DNA of 64,000 bases, from positions 2,604,001 to 2,668,000 of the forward strand of contig OW387147.1 in NCBI GenBank assembly GCA_936440205.1, read 5' to 3'. The position numbers and the translations under genes are program-made. This DNA comes from Lepidonotus clava. Its lineage: Eukaryota; Annelida; Polychaeta; Phyllodocida; Polynoidae. Shown here piece by piece: positions 1 to 11,203 of this stretch. Position 1 is the first letter of the stretch. Each line of letters starts with the position of its first letter. The notes under the pieces are model-generated. The model was not told the origin of the DNA, made no database searches, and was given only the letters and a program-made list of their open reading frames with translations.

Positions 1-960
1 CCTAGGCATCCACACCAATAAACAACGAACTCACACGGTGCCTGCATGGGGCAGACTTTGTGTGTTACTTCTGAACATGGTATTTACCGGTAATATCATA
101 ATTTATTGGTCTTTTAAATACCGTATCAACAGTTATGGTTATATCACTGCGATATGTATCCACAAACAGTAAGCAAGTAAAATGTGGCTCGGAACGTTGT
201 GCAGATAATGCATATGTTAGATTTTTATTTCTTAATGATTTCTTCTTTTTTTTTATGAATTTTAGAAAAGTAAAAAGTTTCTGTATCACCCTGCAGAGTG
301 ATACAAGGCTGGTTATCACCCAGGTTTGTATCGCCCTGTGTTAAACTCTTAACTACTAAACTTGTATCGCCCTAAGGTATAATAAACATTGGTATTGCGC
401 TAATAGGAATTTAGGGAAACTTCACTTACTATACAGGTATGTAATTTTGTATTTTTCCCCTTCTTTGTCACTGAGCTCCATTACCATGTCGGTGACCAAT
501 ATAAGCATACAACCCTCGGCACGCTGGAGGTCGTCGGCACCTCACTCTCTCCCCGCCGGCCCAGTACCCGGTCTGTGTATGGAGAGTGGAGCGTGTCTCA
601 CTCTCCCCCCGCCCCCTCAGTACCCGACCTGTGAGTGGAGAGTGTGTCGTGTCCCGGGCTGACCCCACGCGCGGCCCACGTGGTACAGCGTATTAAACAA
701 CTGGGCTCTGGACGACTTTTCCAGAAAGTCTGATTTAAAATTAAAAAGAAAAGAAAAAGGAAAAGGAAACAATGGAGGAAGCTGATTAAGATTTTTTTTT
801 CGAGACGAGGCTAAGAGCCCCCCCACCCCCCCACCCCCCACCCCCACCCCCTTCAAAAAAAAATCTTTTTTAAAGAGGGTTTTGCTGTAAATGCTAGACG
901 ATCTGCCATTTGGACTATATGCTTATATAGAAATACGGCCCTGGATGGAGAGGCAAATGG
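1..960. other. non-genic sequence, 5' edge
   Basis: No credible gene is visible. Short open frames lack homology-like features or splice context. From about 815 to 850 there is a C/A tract (CCCCCACCCC type) next to an oligo-A run. Positions 285-380 repeat a short 'gtatcgccct' phrase three times, which may be an old tandem remnant. Confidence 0.6.
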
Positions 961-1119
961 ATACTGAAATAGGGTGCTAATGTACCAAGGGGGAACGCGT
1001 TATTGAAAAAAATATCTTTATGTACTTTTTGGCAGAATTTACCATTAAAAAACATTTTAAAAAAAAGAGAGGGGGGGCGCGCACCCCTGCACCCCCACCC
1101 CTCCTTTTAATCCGCCACT
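961..1119. mobile_element. MITE remnant of the CAGTGGCGGATC (hAT-type) family
   Basis: The right end reads AATCCGCCACTG, the reverse complement of the CAGTGGCGGAT terminus seen at 62002. The interior (about 1003-1050) matches the interior of the 62002 element: an oligo-A run, then 'actttttggc.gaattt.cattaaaaa', then a GC-rich 'gggggcgcgc' block. The left terminus is not recognisable, so the copy is degraded or truncated there. Termini of the CAGnGGCG type are typical of hAT DNA transposons; the superfamily assignment is inferred from termini only. Confidence 0.55.
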
Positions 1120-1159
1120 GAAGATGTATTTCCACTTTATGTTAATGATAATGAGACGT

Positions 1160-1443
1160 GGCTATAGCAGCCAACCACAGCAGTTACCAGTAGGACAGAA
1201 GGTTTGGAAGGCGGCATTACTTATTTGCATGACCCCTTGGGGGTTCGAGGAGAATAGGCCCCCAGTAGCCCCTGCTGATCGTATAAGGCGACAAGAGGGG
1301 GGACCCAGCACTGACCAAGTGGTTCTTTGGGTTCAATTCCCGGTGGGTGTCTGTGTTCACGAAGGGATGAAGCGCAGCAAAAATGATTTTAATTCCCTGC
1401 TGTTTGCCCACCCTGTCACCTTAATCCCATAGATTCAATCACC
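1160..1443 (+). mobile_element. SINE-like dispersed repeat
   Basis: A pol III B-box-like GGTTCAATTCC lies at 1330-1340, and a second TTCGAGG-type phrase lies in the GACCCCTTGGGGGTTCGAGG block from about 1231. The segment 'cctgctgatcgtataaggcg' resembles a dispersed repeat common in marine invertebrate genomes (recalled, not searched). The 3' portion, 'catagattcaatcacc', is shared with the tail region of the SINE at 34269-34590 ('catagattcgatcacc', about 34505), so the two may share a 3' module. No target-site duplication was found. The open frame across it (1124-1432) is not a gene. Confidence 0.45.
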
Positions 1444-3429
1444 AAAGACAGAATTCATCTACAGAACTTGGTTTCCAACTGACTTATCAATTGGAAATCG
1501 TGGATTTTCTAGACCATGCAAATTGATTTGGAGAGTTTCTATCACGTAACGAGTTAGTGGAATACCAGGGGCTGATCCAGAGGCAGGGTTCTAGGTGGGG
1601 CAAACCCCGACCACACTAGAAAAAAAACAGATCTTCCAAAAATAGACCTGTCCACTTTGGGATGTATTGCTGGCATGATACAGAGGTTGGACATAATTGC
1701 AGTTTTTGCAAAGTCAGGCACTGACACAAATCCGAATGAATGAATTAGTGCATGTAGATCTACTTGTGTTTTCTAAGTCAATAAGATGTTGATAAATGAG
1801 GATGAATTATTATTTTCTCTCAATAAGGTAATTACCTCCATTTCAGGTGAACCAAAATAAGGTATTTTTTTGTGATTTTAGGGTTGGACATTGTGAGCAA
1901 AGCTGAAGGGCTTTAACACTGTTCCCTATGGGAAAATGCCATATTTGCTTTTCCATCCTACAGCTACATATTTAGCATCATATTGAAAGTAAAAGCTTAT
2001 AAAGTTTAGTTGTGGGTAATAGTACTAGGAAAATTACTGTGAATCAAGTATGATGAACATTTTTCTAAAAATGTTGATATCATAGAAATAAGGGGTGGGC
2101 TAGCTGGCAAAGTGGACAGGTCTAACTGCCGGAGGGGGGGGGGGCTGTTTCTTTAAGGCAAAATTGGGCTCTTTAAGGCAAAATTTGGACCACAATTTAT
2201 AACTGACTTTTTCTGAAAACTGATCCTCCCATTTTCAAATGCTCGATCGGCCAGTGGAGGGCAGAGAGTATAACGACCTGTGCCTTAACCATAGATCCCC
2301 GTACTTAGGGGTTATTATTACCACCACCCCTCCCCCCTCTCCTCCCCCTTGGGCCGGCTGACCCCCTAGTCACTGACCCACCGTCTCCGGCCACCACCAC
2401 CCCCGCCCCCCCATAACCCCCCGGTCACCCCCCTTAAGTGTGACCCCCCGGTCAAAGCCCCAATTTTAGCTTTTACATAAGGTGGGCCCTGGTGGGGGAG
2501 ACCGGTACTAACACCTCCCCCCCCCCCCTACACCCCCACAGACCTGAGGTAACGACGCAGTAGTCGTTTCTGGGTTCGTCCTTGAACCCAGATTCAGGTT
2601 GGTTACCTTGGCCTGCTACCGGGGCCCCCTCCCACCTGAATAACAACCCACAAACCCACTCCATAGAGGCCTGAGAGCCCCCTCCCACCTTAACAACAAC
2701 CCTAAACCCATCCCCGCCAAGGGCCCCCTCCCACTTTAACAACAACCCATAAATCCACTCCAAGTAGGGCTCCCACACACCCATCCTCTATGATCCAACC
2801 CCCTCCCACCTGGACAACCCCTAAACCCACACCATACGTACCACCATACGGCCCCCTACCACCCCAAACCCATAAACCCAACCTAGTAGGGCTCCCACGA
2901 ACCTCCATACAAGGCCCCCGCCTCCCGCCTCCCGCCCCCCGTCTGAAGCCATCCGTCATATCCCCCCCCCCCTCCTCCCTCCCATCCTCTTCTGGATCCC
3001 CCCCTCCCCCACCAACCCACGGTAGCCGCGCCCAACCCGAGAACCCACAACCCACAACCCTCTCCGCTCTCGCCGGGGCCGCCTACCGAAGGCCTCCGGT
3101 CTACGGCCGTGTTTAGAAAAGTAATTTTATTTTCACTTGAGCTTTTACTTCTCTGCCCTTTGGGATTACGCCATTCGACCTTTAACTTTCCTCAAAAAGG
3201 GCAGAAATAAATGTCCTGTAACTGGTAGGGCACAAAGGACAGACTGCTTTGTTTTAAAAAATATGACAGAAAAAATGTTTGCCAACGCCCCCCCCCCCCC
3301 CCCGGCACATGTACATGTATATAGCCCAGCACCTTGGATACAGGAGAACTCATCCCTCCAGTCTCCATGGTCCCCACCCCACCCCACCCCACCCCGTGTC
3401 AGCCCCTCCCACCTTGGCTACGTCACACC
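1444..3429. other. non-genic, C-rich low-complexity region
   Basis: About 2 kb without a supportable gene. At about 1566 there is a CAGGGGCTGATCCAGA phrase resembling a degraded hAT-type terminus. From about 2320 to 3080 the plus strand is strongly C-rich (ccaccaccccc, ctcccacctg repeats). The P-rich and G-rich open frames there follow from base composition on both strands and are not genes. Confidence 0.6.
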
Positions 3430-3686
3430 TATAGACGTTGAGCAGATGACATCACAACACCCACAGAGAGAATGGGCGCCATATTGGGGATGTTCAAGAC
3501 CATCACATACATGCTAAATCTATCCAAATTCATCCTATACAGTCAAAATTATGTAAGCAGTTACTTTCATCAAGAGTTTTTTTCTTTAACAATAATTATT
3601 ATTTATTGTTACATGATTATGGTAAAAAATATAACCACCAAAAAGTAATCACGTGACTACGTGACCACGTCAGCACAAAGTCTATA
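3430..3686. mobile_element. MITE, TATAGAC family, copy 1
   Basis: The left end is TATAGACGTTGAGCAGATGA and the right end is CACAAAGTCTATA, whose reverse complement is TATAGACTTTGTG. These are imperfect inverted termini of about 13 bp. The element at 20330-20577 has the same ends, the same subterminal 'gcagatga.rtcac' motif and a similar 'ccaaaaa.t.atcacgtga' block before the right end. Terminal TATA is compatible with a TA target duplication, which cannot be proved from one site. Confidence 0.65.
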
Positions 3687-3950
3687 CTACTACCCATGCC
3701 CGGTCCCCACGCCCCACACAGACCCCCTCCCCCCGACAGCCCCTCCCACCCCAGATACGTCATCCCCCCACCCGACCCCTGGTTCCCGGCGTGCATCCAT
3801 TACCCCAGTTCCCGCCGGACGCCATTTGTCAAGACGTAACCTCACTCTCCCCGCACAGACCGCACTCTCTTCGCACAAACCACCTCTCGCGGCAGGAGGC
3901 GAGTTGTGCTAGGAGAATGTAGCACGTGACTGGGCCACCATGGTAACCTA

Positions 3951-6289
3951 TCAGCTGGGAGCCTCCTCCGGGCGTCCTGTGGTCCCCGCGGTTACCACCC
4001 ACCTGGGAGTACCTCCGGGCATCCTGTGGTCCCCGCGGTGACCACCTACCTGGGAGCCCCCTCCGGGCGTCCTGTGGTCCCCGCGGTGACCACCCACCTG
4101 GGAGCCCCCTCCGGGCGTCTTGTGGTCCCCGCGGTGACCACCCACCTGGGAGCCCCCTCCGGGCGTCCTGTGGTCCCCATGGTAACCACCCACCTGGGAG
4201 CCCCCTCCGGGCGTCCCGTGGTCCCCGCGGTGACCACCCACCTGGGAGCCCCCTCCAAGCGTTCTGTGGTCCCCGCGGTGACCACCCACCTGGGAGCCCC
4301 CTCCAAGCGTTCTGTGGTCCCCGCGGTGACCACCCACCTGGGAGCCCCCTGCGGGTATCCTGTGGTCCGCGAGGTGACCACCCACCTGGGAGCCCCCTCC
4401 GGGCGTCCTGTGGTCCCCGCGGTGACCACCCACCTGGGAGCCCCCTCCATGCGTCCTGTGGTCCCCGCGGTGACCACCCACCTGGGAGCCCCCTCCGGGC
4501 GTCCTGTGGTCCCCGCGGTGACCACCCACCTGGGAGCCCCCTCCGGGCGTCCTGTGGTCCCCGCGGTGACCACCCACCTGGGAGCCCCCTCCAGGCGTCC
4601 TGTGGTCCCCGCGGTGACCACCCACCTGGGAGCCCCCTCCAGACGTCCTGTGGTCCCCGCGGTGACCACCCACCTGGGAGCCCCCTCCAGACGTCCTGTG
4701 GTACCCTTATTAACCACCCGCCTGGGAGCCCCCTCCGGGCGTCCTGTGGTCCCCGCGGTGACCACCCACCTGGGAGCCCCCTTCGGGCGTCCTGTGGTCC
4801 CCATGGTAACCACCCACCTGGGAGCCTCCTCCGGGCGTCCTGTGGTCCCCGCGGTTACCACCCACCTGGGAGCCCCCTCCAAGCGTTCTGTGGTCCCCGC
4901 GGTGACCACCCACCTGGGAGCCCCCTCCAAGCGTTCTGTGGTCCCCGCGGTGACCACCCACCTGGGAGCCCCCTGCGGGTATCCTGTGGTCCCCGAGGTG
5001 ACCACCCACCTGGGAGCCCCCTCCGGGCGTCCTGTGGTCCCCGTGGTGACCACCCACCTGGGAGCCCCCTCCGGGCGTCCTGTGGTCCCCGCGGTGACCA
5101 CCCACCTGGGAGCCCCCTCCGGGCGTCCTGTGGTCCCCGCGGTGACCACCCACCTGGGAGCCCCCTCCGGGCGTCCTGTGGTCCCCGCGGTGACCACCCA
5201 CCTGGGAGCCCCCTCCAGACGTCCTGTGGTCCCCGCGGTGACCACCCACCTGGGAGCCCCCTCCAGACGTCCTGTGGTCCCCGCGGTGACCACCCACCTG
5301 GGAGCCCCCTCCAGACGTCCTGTGGTACCCTTATTAACCACCCGCCTGGGAGCCCCCTCCGGGCGTCCTGTGGTCCCCGCGGTGACCACCCACCTGGGAG
5401 CCCCCTCCGGGCGTCCTGTGGTCCCCATGGTAACCACCCACCTGGGAGCCTCCTCCGGGCGTCCTGTGGTCCCCGCGGTTACCACCCACCTGGGAGTCCC
5501 TCCGGGCGTCCTGTGGTCCCCATGGTAACCACCCACCTGGGAGCCCCCTCTGGGCGTTCTGTGGTCCCCGCGGTAACCACCCACCTGGGAGCCCCCTCCG
5601 GGCGTCCTGTGGTCCCCGTGGTAACCACCCACCTGGGAGCCCCCTCCGGGCGTCCTGTGGTCCCCATGGTAACCACCCACCTGGGAGTCCCTCCGGGCGT
5701 CCTGTGGTCCCCATGGTAACCACCCACCTGGGAGCCCCCTCTGGGCGTTCTGTGGTCCCCGCGGTAACCACCCACCTGGGAGCCCCCTCTGGGCATCCTG
5801 TGGTCCCCGCGGCAACCACCCACCTGGGAGCCCCCTCCGGGCGTCCTGTGGTCCCCGCGGTAACCACCCGCCTGGGAGCCCCCTCCGGACGTCCTGTGGT
5901 CCCCATGGTAACCACTGAGAGCCCCCTCTGGGTGTCCTGTGGTCCCCGCGGTGACCACCCACCTGGGAGCCCCCTGCGGGTGTCCTGTGGTCCCCGCGGT
6001 AACCACCCACCTGGGAGCCCCCTCTGGGTGTCCTGTGGTCCCCACGGTGACCACCCACCTGGGAGCCCCCTCTGGGTGTCCTGTGGTCCCCGCGGTGACC
6101 ACCCACCTGGGAGCCCCCTCTGGGTGTCCTGTGGTCCCCGTGGTAACCACCCACCTGGGAGCCCCCTCCGGGCGTCCCGTGGTCCCCGTGGTAACCACCC
6201 ACCTTGGAGCGTCCTCCGGGCGTCCCGTGGTCCCTGTGGTAACCACCCACCTGGGAGCGTCTTCCAGGTGTTCTGACCATGGCTAACAC
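3951..6289. repeat. 48-bp GC-rich minisatellite with 624-bp higher-order repeat
   Basis: About 48 tandem copies of a 48-bp unit (cctgggagccccctccgggc ... tggtccccgcggtgacc). Diagnostic variant units recur at a fixed distance: the 'gtacccttattaacc' unit is at 4701 and again at 5325, and the doubled 'ccaagcgttctg' units at about 4255 recur at about 4879. Both distances are 624 bp, or 13 units, so a higher-order block was duplicated. Because 48 is divisible by three, long frames are open on both strands (500 codons plus, 747 codons minus). Several units are one base shorter (near 4005, 5492 and 5685) and one near 5907 is deleted internally, which breaks every frame. This argues against a coding role. 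Confidence 0.95.
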
Positions 6290-7060
6290 CTTTTATTTTA
6301 ACCAGAAGTTTTCCTGAGGATGTACACTATTCGTCTAACTAACTCCCACAATCAATTTGGTAGATGTGTGACGTCATCTGCACATCTATTGGCTATAACA
6401 AATAATGTCAAATAAAACAAATAATCGATCAACCCCTTCTCCAATCATTTTGCTGCTTTGTTTCTCAATTAATACACCACCGTTTTGGTTCCGTTGGACC
6501 GCCGAAATTCATACTTTTTCCCAACTAGAAAGGATACGTTTTCATCTTTTATTTATCAATTTTTTTCTTTTCTGGGAAATATCTTTCCTTAAATGCAACA
6601 GTTTTTTTGCCACCCGCGCGGCACCTCTGTAAACGGTTATATTTTCTCTTTTTTCAAATGTCTAATGGTTTTCTAAATTGTATTCCAAACGGTGTATACG
6701 GGTCGTTGACTTTTGCCTTTTTCTCAGAGTGTACGACTTTAGTCTAGATCGTGACCTACGCGTACTCTACAGTGTACCTGTAGACATATCTGCAACACGC
6801 GCCCGGCTCCTTGGAAATCCAGGCATTTATAACATACATATTTTGGATAGCTCTGGAGGAGGTTCAAACCTAAAGGGAATCGCGACTGTCGAGGTGGGGG
6901 TAGAGATACAAAGCGACATGGGTCGGGGGACCCTGGACGCCGTGAGCGGTAGAACTGTAGTACTGTTAGGTCTGAAGTACTAAGTAGAGTCTGGGCACCG
7001 GGAGGGTCGGTGATCATGAGTGACGGGTGTCTCCTGGTCCCCCAACTACATACACAACCA
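6290..7060. other. non-genic sequence
   Basis: No gene is supportable. At about 6366-6385 the phrase 'tgtgacgtcatctgcaca' is the reverse complement of the subterminal motif of the TATAGAC MITE family (3430, 20330), so a reversed fragment of that family may lie here. Confidence 0.5.
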
Positions 7061-7062
7061 CA

Positions 7063-7345
7063 GAGAGAGACACACACATACACACACAGACCCAGACGCA
7101 CATACATGTATATTTACCCACATATACACAGACACACTTATACACACATGCATGCACACATACATACAAAAAGACCACACACACACACACATACACACAC
7201 AGACACTCACACAGATACACCTGCGCACTCTCTCTGCACACACTCACACACTTTAAAGAGACACCTACAAACACACACACACACAAACGCACTCACGCAC
7301 ACTCAAACACACACACATATATAAACACACACACAAACACATGGA
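7063..7345. repeat. imperfect CA-rich microsatellite
   Basis: About 280 bp of (CA)n-dominated sequence with interspersed ga, ta and gc dinucleotides. It gives H/T-rich frames on the plus strand and C/V-rich frames on the minus strand, neither of which is a gene. Confidence 0.9.
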
Positions 7346-8360
7346 TACGACCAAGTTTGAGTGAACATGGAAACACTTGAAATTACTGTTTATAAATTGT
7401 CCGGGAATTGCCTTGACATTCTCATAAAATGATTTGGTAATGTAATCATAGGCTTCTTTCTTAGTTCTCAGTTCAAATTAAATCATGCAACAATGATAAA
7501 TTGTGAGTAATTGTGTTTATAATAACATTATGTAATTACCAGAAAATATACCTTTATCGCAAATATAGTGTATGTTCTGGGGTGTTGTGTTTGTGAAAAC
7601 GTTTATTTCAAAATGTATACATATGGATATGTTTAAGGATAGTCCCGAGCGGCCGGGCTCCCACATACTGATTGTTCTTGGTCGGTCGGTGAATAATTGA
7701 GTCCCTCTGCCGCTGGCCTCGGATGGTGTTTTTGTGTGTCGGTCTCTGCACAAACCCTGTTTACTTCATCCCCACCTCCTGATGACTGAATTATGAAACG
7801 AGCAGCATGCGGGCCCTACACCATAACACTACAAGTCTGACACCTTCAATTTGTAAATTGTGCATCATTACCGGCGCATTAAAAACTAATGAAGATGACA
7901 ATATGCTTTTTTAGACAATGTTAGTGTTGTCATGAATTAATTTCTATGAAAATGCTAAAATACTCATCGCTTAAAAACGTAAGTGATAATAAAACATGAC
8001 AGATGTTTGTTTTTCTCATTGAAGCTTCTCATACACATCATAATGCGTCTTTTTTCCCTTTTTTCTTTCTTTTTAGACAAATGGTAAAGAAGGGGTTGAA
8101 ATAACCAAGGCCTCAAGCCCAATGGTCTTCTTACAAGTGGAGTAAGGTGGCTGGCCGATGGACTCGTTATTCACCGGCCGATAAAGAACAATGAGTCGAT
8201 GAGTATTTGGGAACCAGGCCAGCTGCAAAGTGTTATCCATATCCTTATACATATTTTTAAAAACACATGTTTTTGCAATTATATTATTGGTGTGCATCCA
8301 AGGGAAATGAACACTTTCTTTTCAATTCGTAAAACCTTCTACATTTTCTAATGTGCAACC
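7346..8360. other. non-genic sequence
   Basis: AT-rich to mixed sequence without a supportable gene, RNA gene or clear repeat structure. Confidence 0.55.
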
Positions 8361-8499
8361 CAGGGGCGGATTTTGGGGGGGGGCCGGAGGGGCCTTGGCC
8401 CCCCCCCCCCTCCCCCCCCCAAAAAAAAAAGAAAAAGAGAGAGAGAGAGGAGGAGGAGGAGGAGGAAAGAGAAAGGAAAAGAAAAGAAGAGAAGAGAAA

Positions 8500-8935
8500 G
8501 TGGGGTAGTGGGTGACCTTTGAGGGCTGGTGGGCCTTGAATAGGTGTGTCTGAAGGGAGGGGGCATTTTCTGAGGGCTTGTGGGCCTTGAATAGGTACGT
8601 CAGAGGGAAAGGGGCGACCTTTCTGAGGGCTGGTGGGCCTAGAATAGGTGTGTCAGAGGGAAGGGGGGGAGGGGTGCGTGACCTTTCTGAGGGCTGGTGG
8701 GCCTTGAATAGGTGTGTCATAGGGGACTGGGACGACCTCTCTGAGGGCTTGTGGGCCTTGGCTATAGTGTCAGAGGGAAGGGGGGGGGGGGTGACCTCTC
8801 TGAGAGCTGGTGGGCCTTGACTAGAAGTCAGAGGGAAGGGGGGGCAACCTCTCTCAGGGCTGGTGGGCCTTGACTAGATGCCAGAGGGGAGGGGACGATC
8901 TCTGAGGAGTGGTGGGCCTTGAAATTTGGCAATCC
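8500..8935. repeat. G-rich tandem repeat, period 52-64 bp
   Basis: About eight copies of a unit built on 'gagggctggtgggccttgaa' plus 'taggtgtgtcagagggaagg' and a variable G-run. Spacing between copies varies from about 52 to 64 bp. One outlying copy of the unit occurs at about 9102. Confidence 0.85.
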
Positions 8936-9141
8936 AACAACCAAAAGTAGAATCTCTAATATCTTTAGAATCAAGAATTTCAGTAGATCTACCCGGCCAA
9001 ATGAAATTCCCTGTGTTTTCCCTGTGTTTAGACAAATTTCCAAATTCCCTGTGTTATCCCTGTCGGGGAATTTTTGTTGTTGCCATTTTCCCTGTTTTCC
9101 CTCTGAGGAGTGGTGGGGCTTGACTAGATGTGTCTGAGGGT

Positions 9142-9441
9142 CCCCTGGCCTCTCTGGTCGGCCCTCACCCTCCTCCTGTGACCTGAGGCCCCCCTGGCCT
9201 CTCTGGTCGACCCTCACCCTCCTCCTTTGCCCTGAGGCCCCCCTGGTCCTCTCTGGTCGACCCTCACCCTCCTCCTTTGCCCTGAGGCCCCCCTGGTCCT
9301 CTCTGGTCGACCCTCACCCTCCTCCTTTGCCCTGAGGCCCCCCTGGTCCTCTCTGGTCTACCCTCACCCTCCTCCTTTGCCCTGAGGCCCCCCTGGTCCT
9401 CTCTGGTCGACCCTCCCCCTCCTCCTTTGCCCTGAGGCCCC
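9142..9441. repeat. 50-bp minisatellite
   Basis: About six copies of a 50-bp unit containing 'ctctggtcgaccctcaccct' and 'cctcctttgccctgaggccc'. Copies starting at 9251, 9301, 9351 and 9401 are exactly 50 bp apart, and the first ones are more diverged. Confidence 0.9.
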
Positions 9442-9454
9442 CAAAAATGATCCA

Positions 9455-9885
9455 AATGACGTTGGCTGTCCATCGAAATGACGTCATTTGGACCAAATAT
9501 GGTCCAAATGCCAACCAAATATGATTTATTTTGATATAATATGAAAGATATATCACTGAAAATGTATCAAATCTAGTCGGGAATGTTTAAAAAGGTTTTG
9601 TATATCAATAAAACATTTTTTCAAAGGTAATTCACTTGGAAAATTTATGAAAAATGTTGATACATGCTGCATATCGGCAAGATTTTTAACTCATTTACCT
9701 TTAAAAAATGACATAATTTTATGAAAATGTCAAAAATAGTTGCTCCCAAACTATGTAATTTTGATGAATTGATAATTTTTCTAAAATGACTTTTCAATTT
9801 TAAATGGGACCAATTTGGACCAGTTTTGGACCAAAAAACGTCCAAAAGATGTCATTTGGATGGGCAGCCAATGTCCTCAGGATGT
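9455..9885. mobile_element. inverted-repeat (fold-back) element
   Basis: The left arm (about 9455-9515: atgacgttggctgtccatc, then atttggacca) is complementary in reverse to the right arm (about 9815-9885: ttttggacc ... catttggatgggcagccaat). The arms are about 60 bp and imperfect. 'ggaccaaat' motifs repeat within the arms. The AT-rich interior carries no gene. The structure is consistent with a MITE or fold-back element. Confidence 0.6.
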
Positions 9886-9957
9886 ACTATGGACCAAATA
9901 ACTGACCACTTGCTGACGTCTTTTGACCATTTGCCAAAGTCTTTCGGATGTTATTGT

Positions 9958-11100
9958 GCTAGTGTACCTCAGAATGCCTCAGATTGCTTGAATGAGAAGT
10001 TTTCTTTTCAAAATTTTCCTGGAGGTGGCCCCCCATACCCCCAACCCTTACCCTGAATCCCATACCCAGAGAAATTCAAAATATTAGGGAAAAACTATTA
10101 TTACTTCAGGTCACCAAAGTACCTTAGAATGCCTAAGATTGCAGGAATAACAGGTCATATTTTCAAAATTTTCCTGGGGGTGACCCCCCATAGCCCCCAA
10201 TGGAAGGGGACCCCACCCTTACCCTGAATCCCATACCCAGAAAAATTACAAAATATCAGGGGGAAACTTTAATTACTTCAGGTCACCAAAATACCTTAGA
10301 ATGTCTAAGATTGCAGGAATGACAGGTCATATTTTCAAAATTTTCCTGGGGTGGCCCCCCATACCCTCCCATGGAAGGGGACCCCACCCTTGCCCTGAAT
10401 CCCATACCCAGAAAAATTACAAAATATTAGGGGGGAAACTTTTATTTCTTCAGGTCACCAAAGTACCTTAGAATGCCTAAGATTGCAGGAATGACAGGTC
10501 ATATTTTCAAAATGTTCCTGGGGGTGACCCCCCATAGCCCCCAATGGAAGGGGACCCCACCCTTACCCTGAATCCCATACCCAGAAAAATTACAAAATAT
10601 CAGGGGGAAACTTTAATTACTTCAGGTCACCAAAATACCTTAGAATGTCTAAGATTGCAGGAATGACAGGTCATATTTTCAAAATTTTCCTGGGGGTGGC
10701 CCCCCCCATACCCTCCCATGGAAGGGGACCCCACCCTTGCCCTGAATCCCATACCCAGAAAAATTACAAAATATTAGGGGGAAAACTTTTATTTCTTCAG
10801 GTCACCAAAGTACCTTAGAATGCCTAAGATTGCAGGAATGACAGGTCATATTTTCAAAATTTTCCTGGGGGTGGCCCCCCCATACCCTCCCATGGAAGGG
10901 GACCCCACCCTTACCCTGAATCCCATACCCAGAAAAATTACAAAATATTAGGGGAACAACTTTTATTACTTCAGGTCACCAAAGTACCTTAGAATGCCTA
11001 AGATTGCATGAATGACAGGTCATATTTTCAAAATTTTCCTGGGGGTGGCCCCCCATACCCCCCCAATGGGAGGGGTAACCCCTCCCATACCCTCCCCGTG
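9958..11100. repeat. tandem repeat of about 174 bp
   Basis: About six and a half copies of a unit beginning 'caggtcaccaaagtacctta', followed by 'gaatgcctaagattgcagga', 'cattttcaaaattttcctgg' and a block 'ggggaccccacccttaccct'. Unit starts lie near 10108, 10281, 10450, 10621, 10798 and 10971, so spacing is about 170-177 bp. No open frame persists through the units. Confidence 0.9.
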
Positions 11101-11203
11101 GCCGGCTACGCCGTCCACAAATTGGGCCCTCATATACTACTAACATTATTTTTTGAATTCTTGGCCCCCCCCCTTAAAAATTCCTGGATCCGCCCCTGCA
11201 ACC

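Larger units (their letters stand above)
8361..11198. mobile_element. candidate composite hAT-type DNA element carrying tandem arrays
   Basis: The left end is CAGGGGCGGATTTTGG at 8361 and the right end is CCTGGATCCGCCCCTG ending at 11198. These are inverted termini with the CAGGGGCGGAT core. The base run CAACC lies immediately outside both ends (8356-8360 and 11199-11203), as a 5-bp target duplication would. No transposase is visible. The interior is made of a 52-64-bp G-rich array, a 50-bp array, an inverted-repeat element and a 174-bp array. The pairing could also be two unrelated MITE ends, because this terminus family is common in the window. Confidence 0.45.

Noticed and set aside
2473-3116. 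Proline-rich and glycine-rich frames on opposite strands
   Set aside because: They follow from the strand-asymmetric C-rich composition, with no codon-level structure.
4026-6289. Open frames of 500 codons (plus) and 747 codons (minus) with 16-residue repeats
   Set aside because: They arise from a 48-bp period. Both strands are open at once, several units are one base short and break the frame, and there is no signal peptide, splice site or unique coding flank.
7010-7380. His/Thr-rich and Cys/Val-rich frames over the CA tract
   Set aside because: Microsatellite translation in several frames and both strands.
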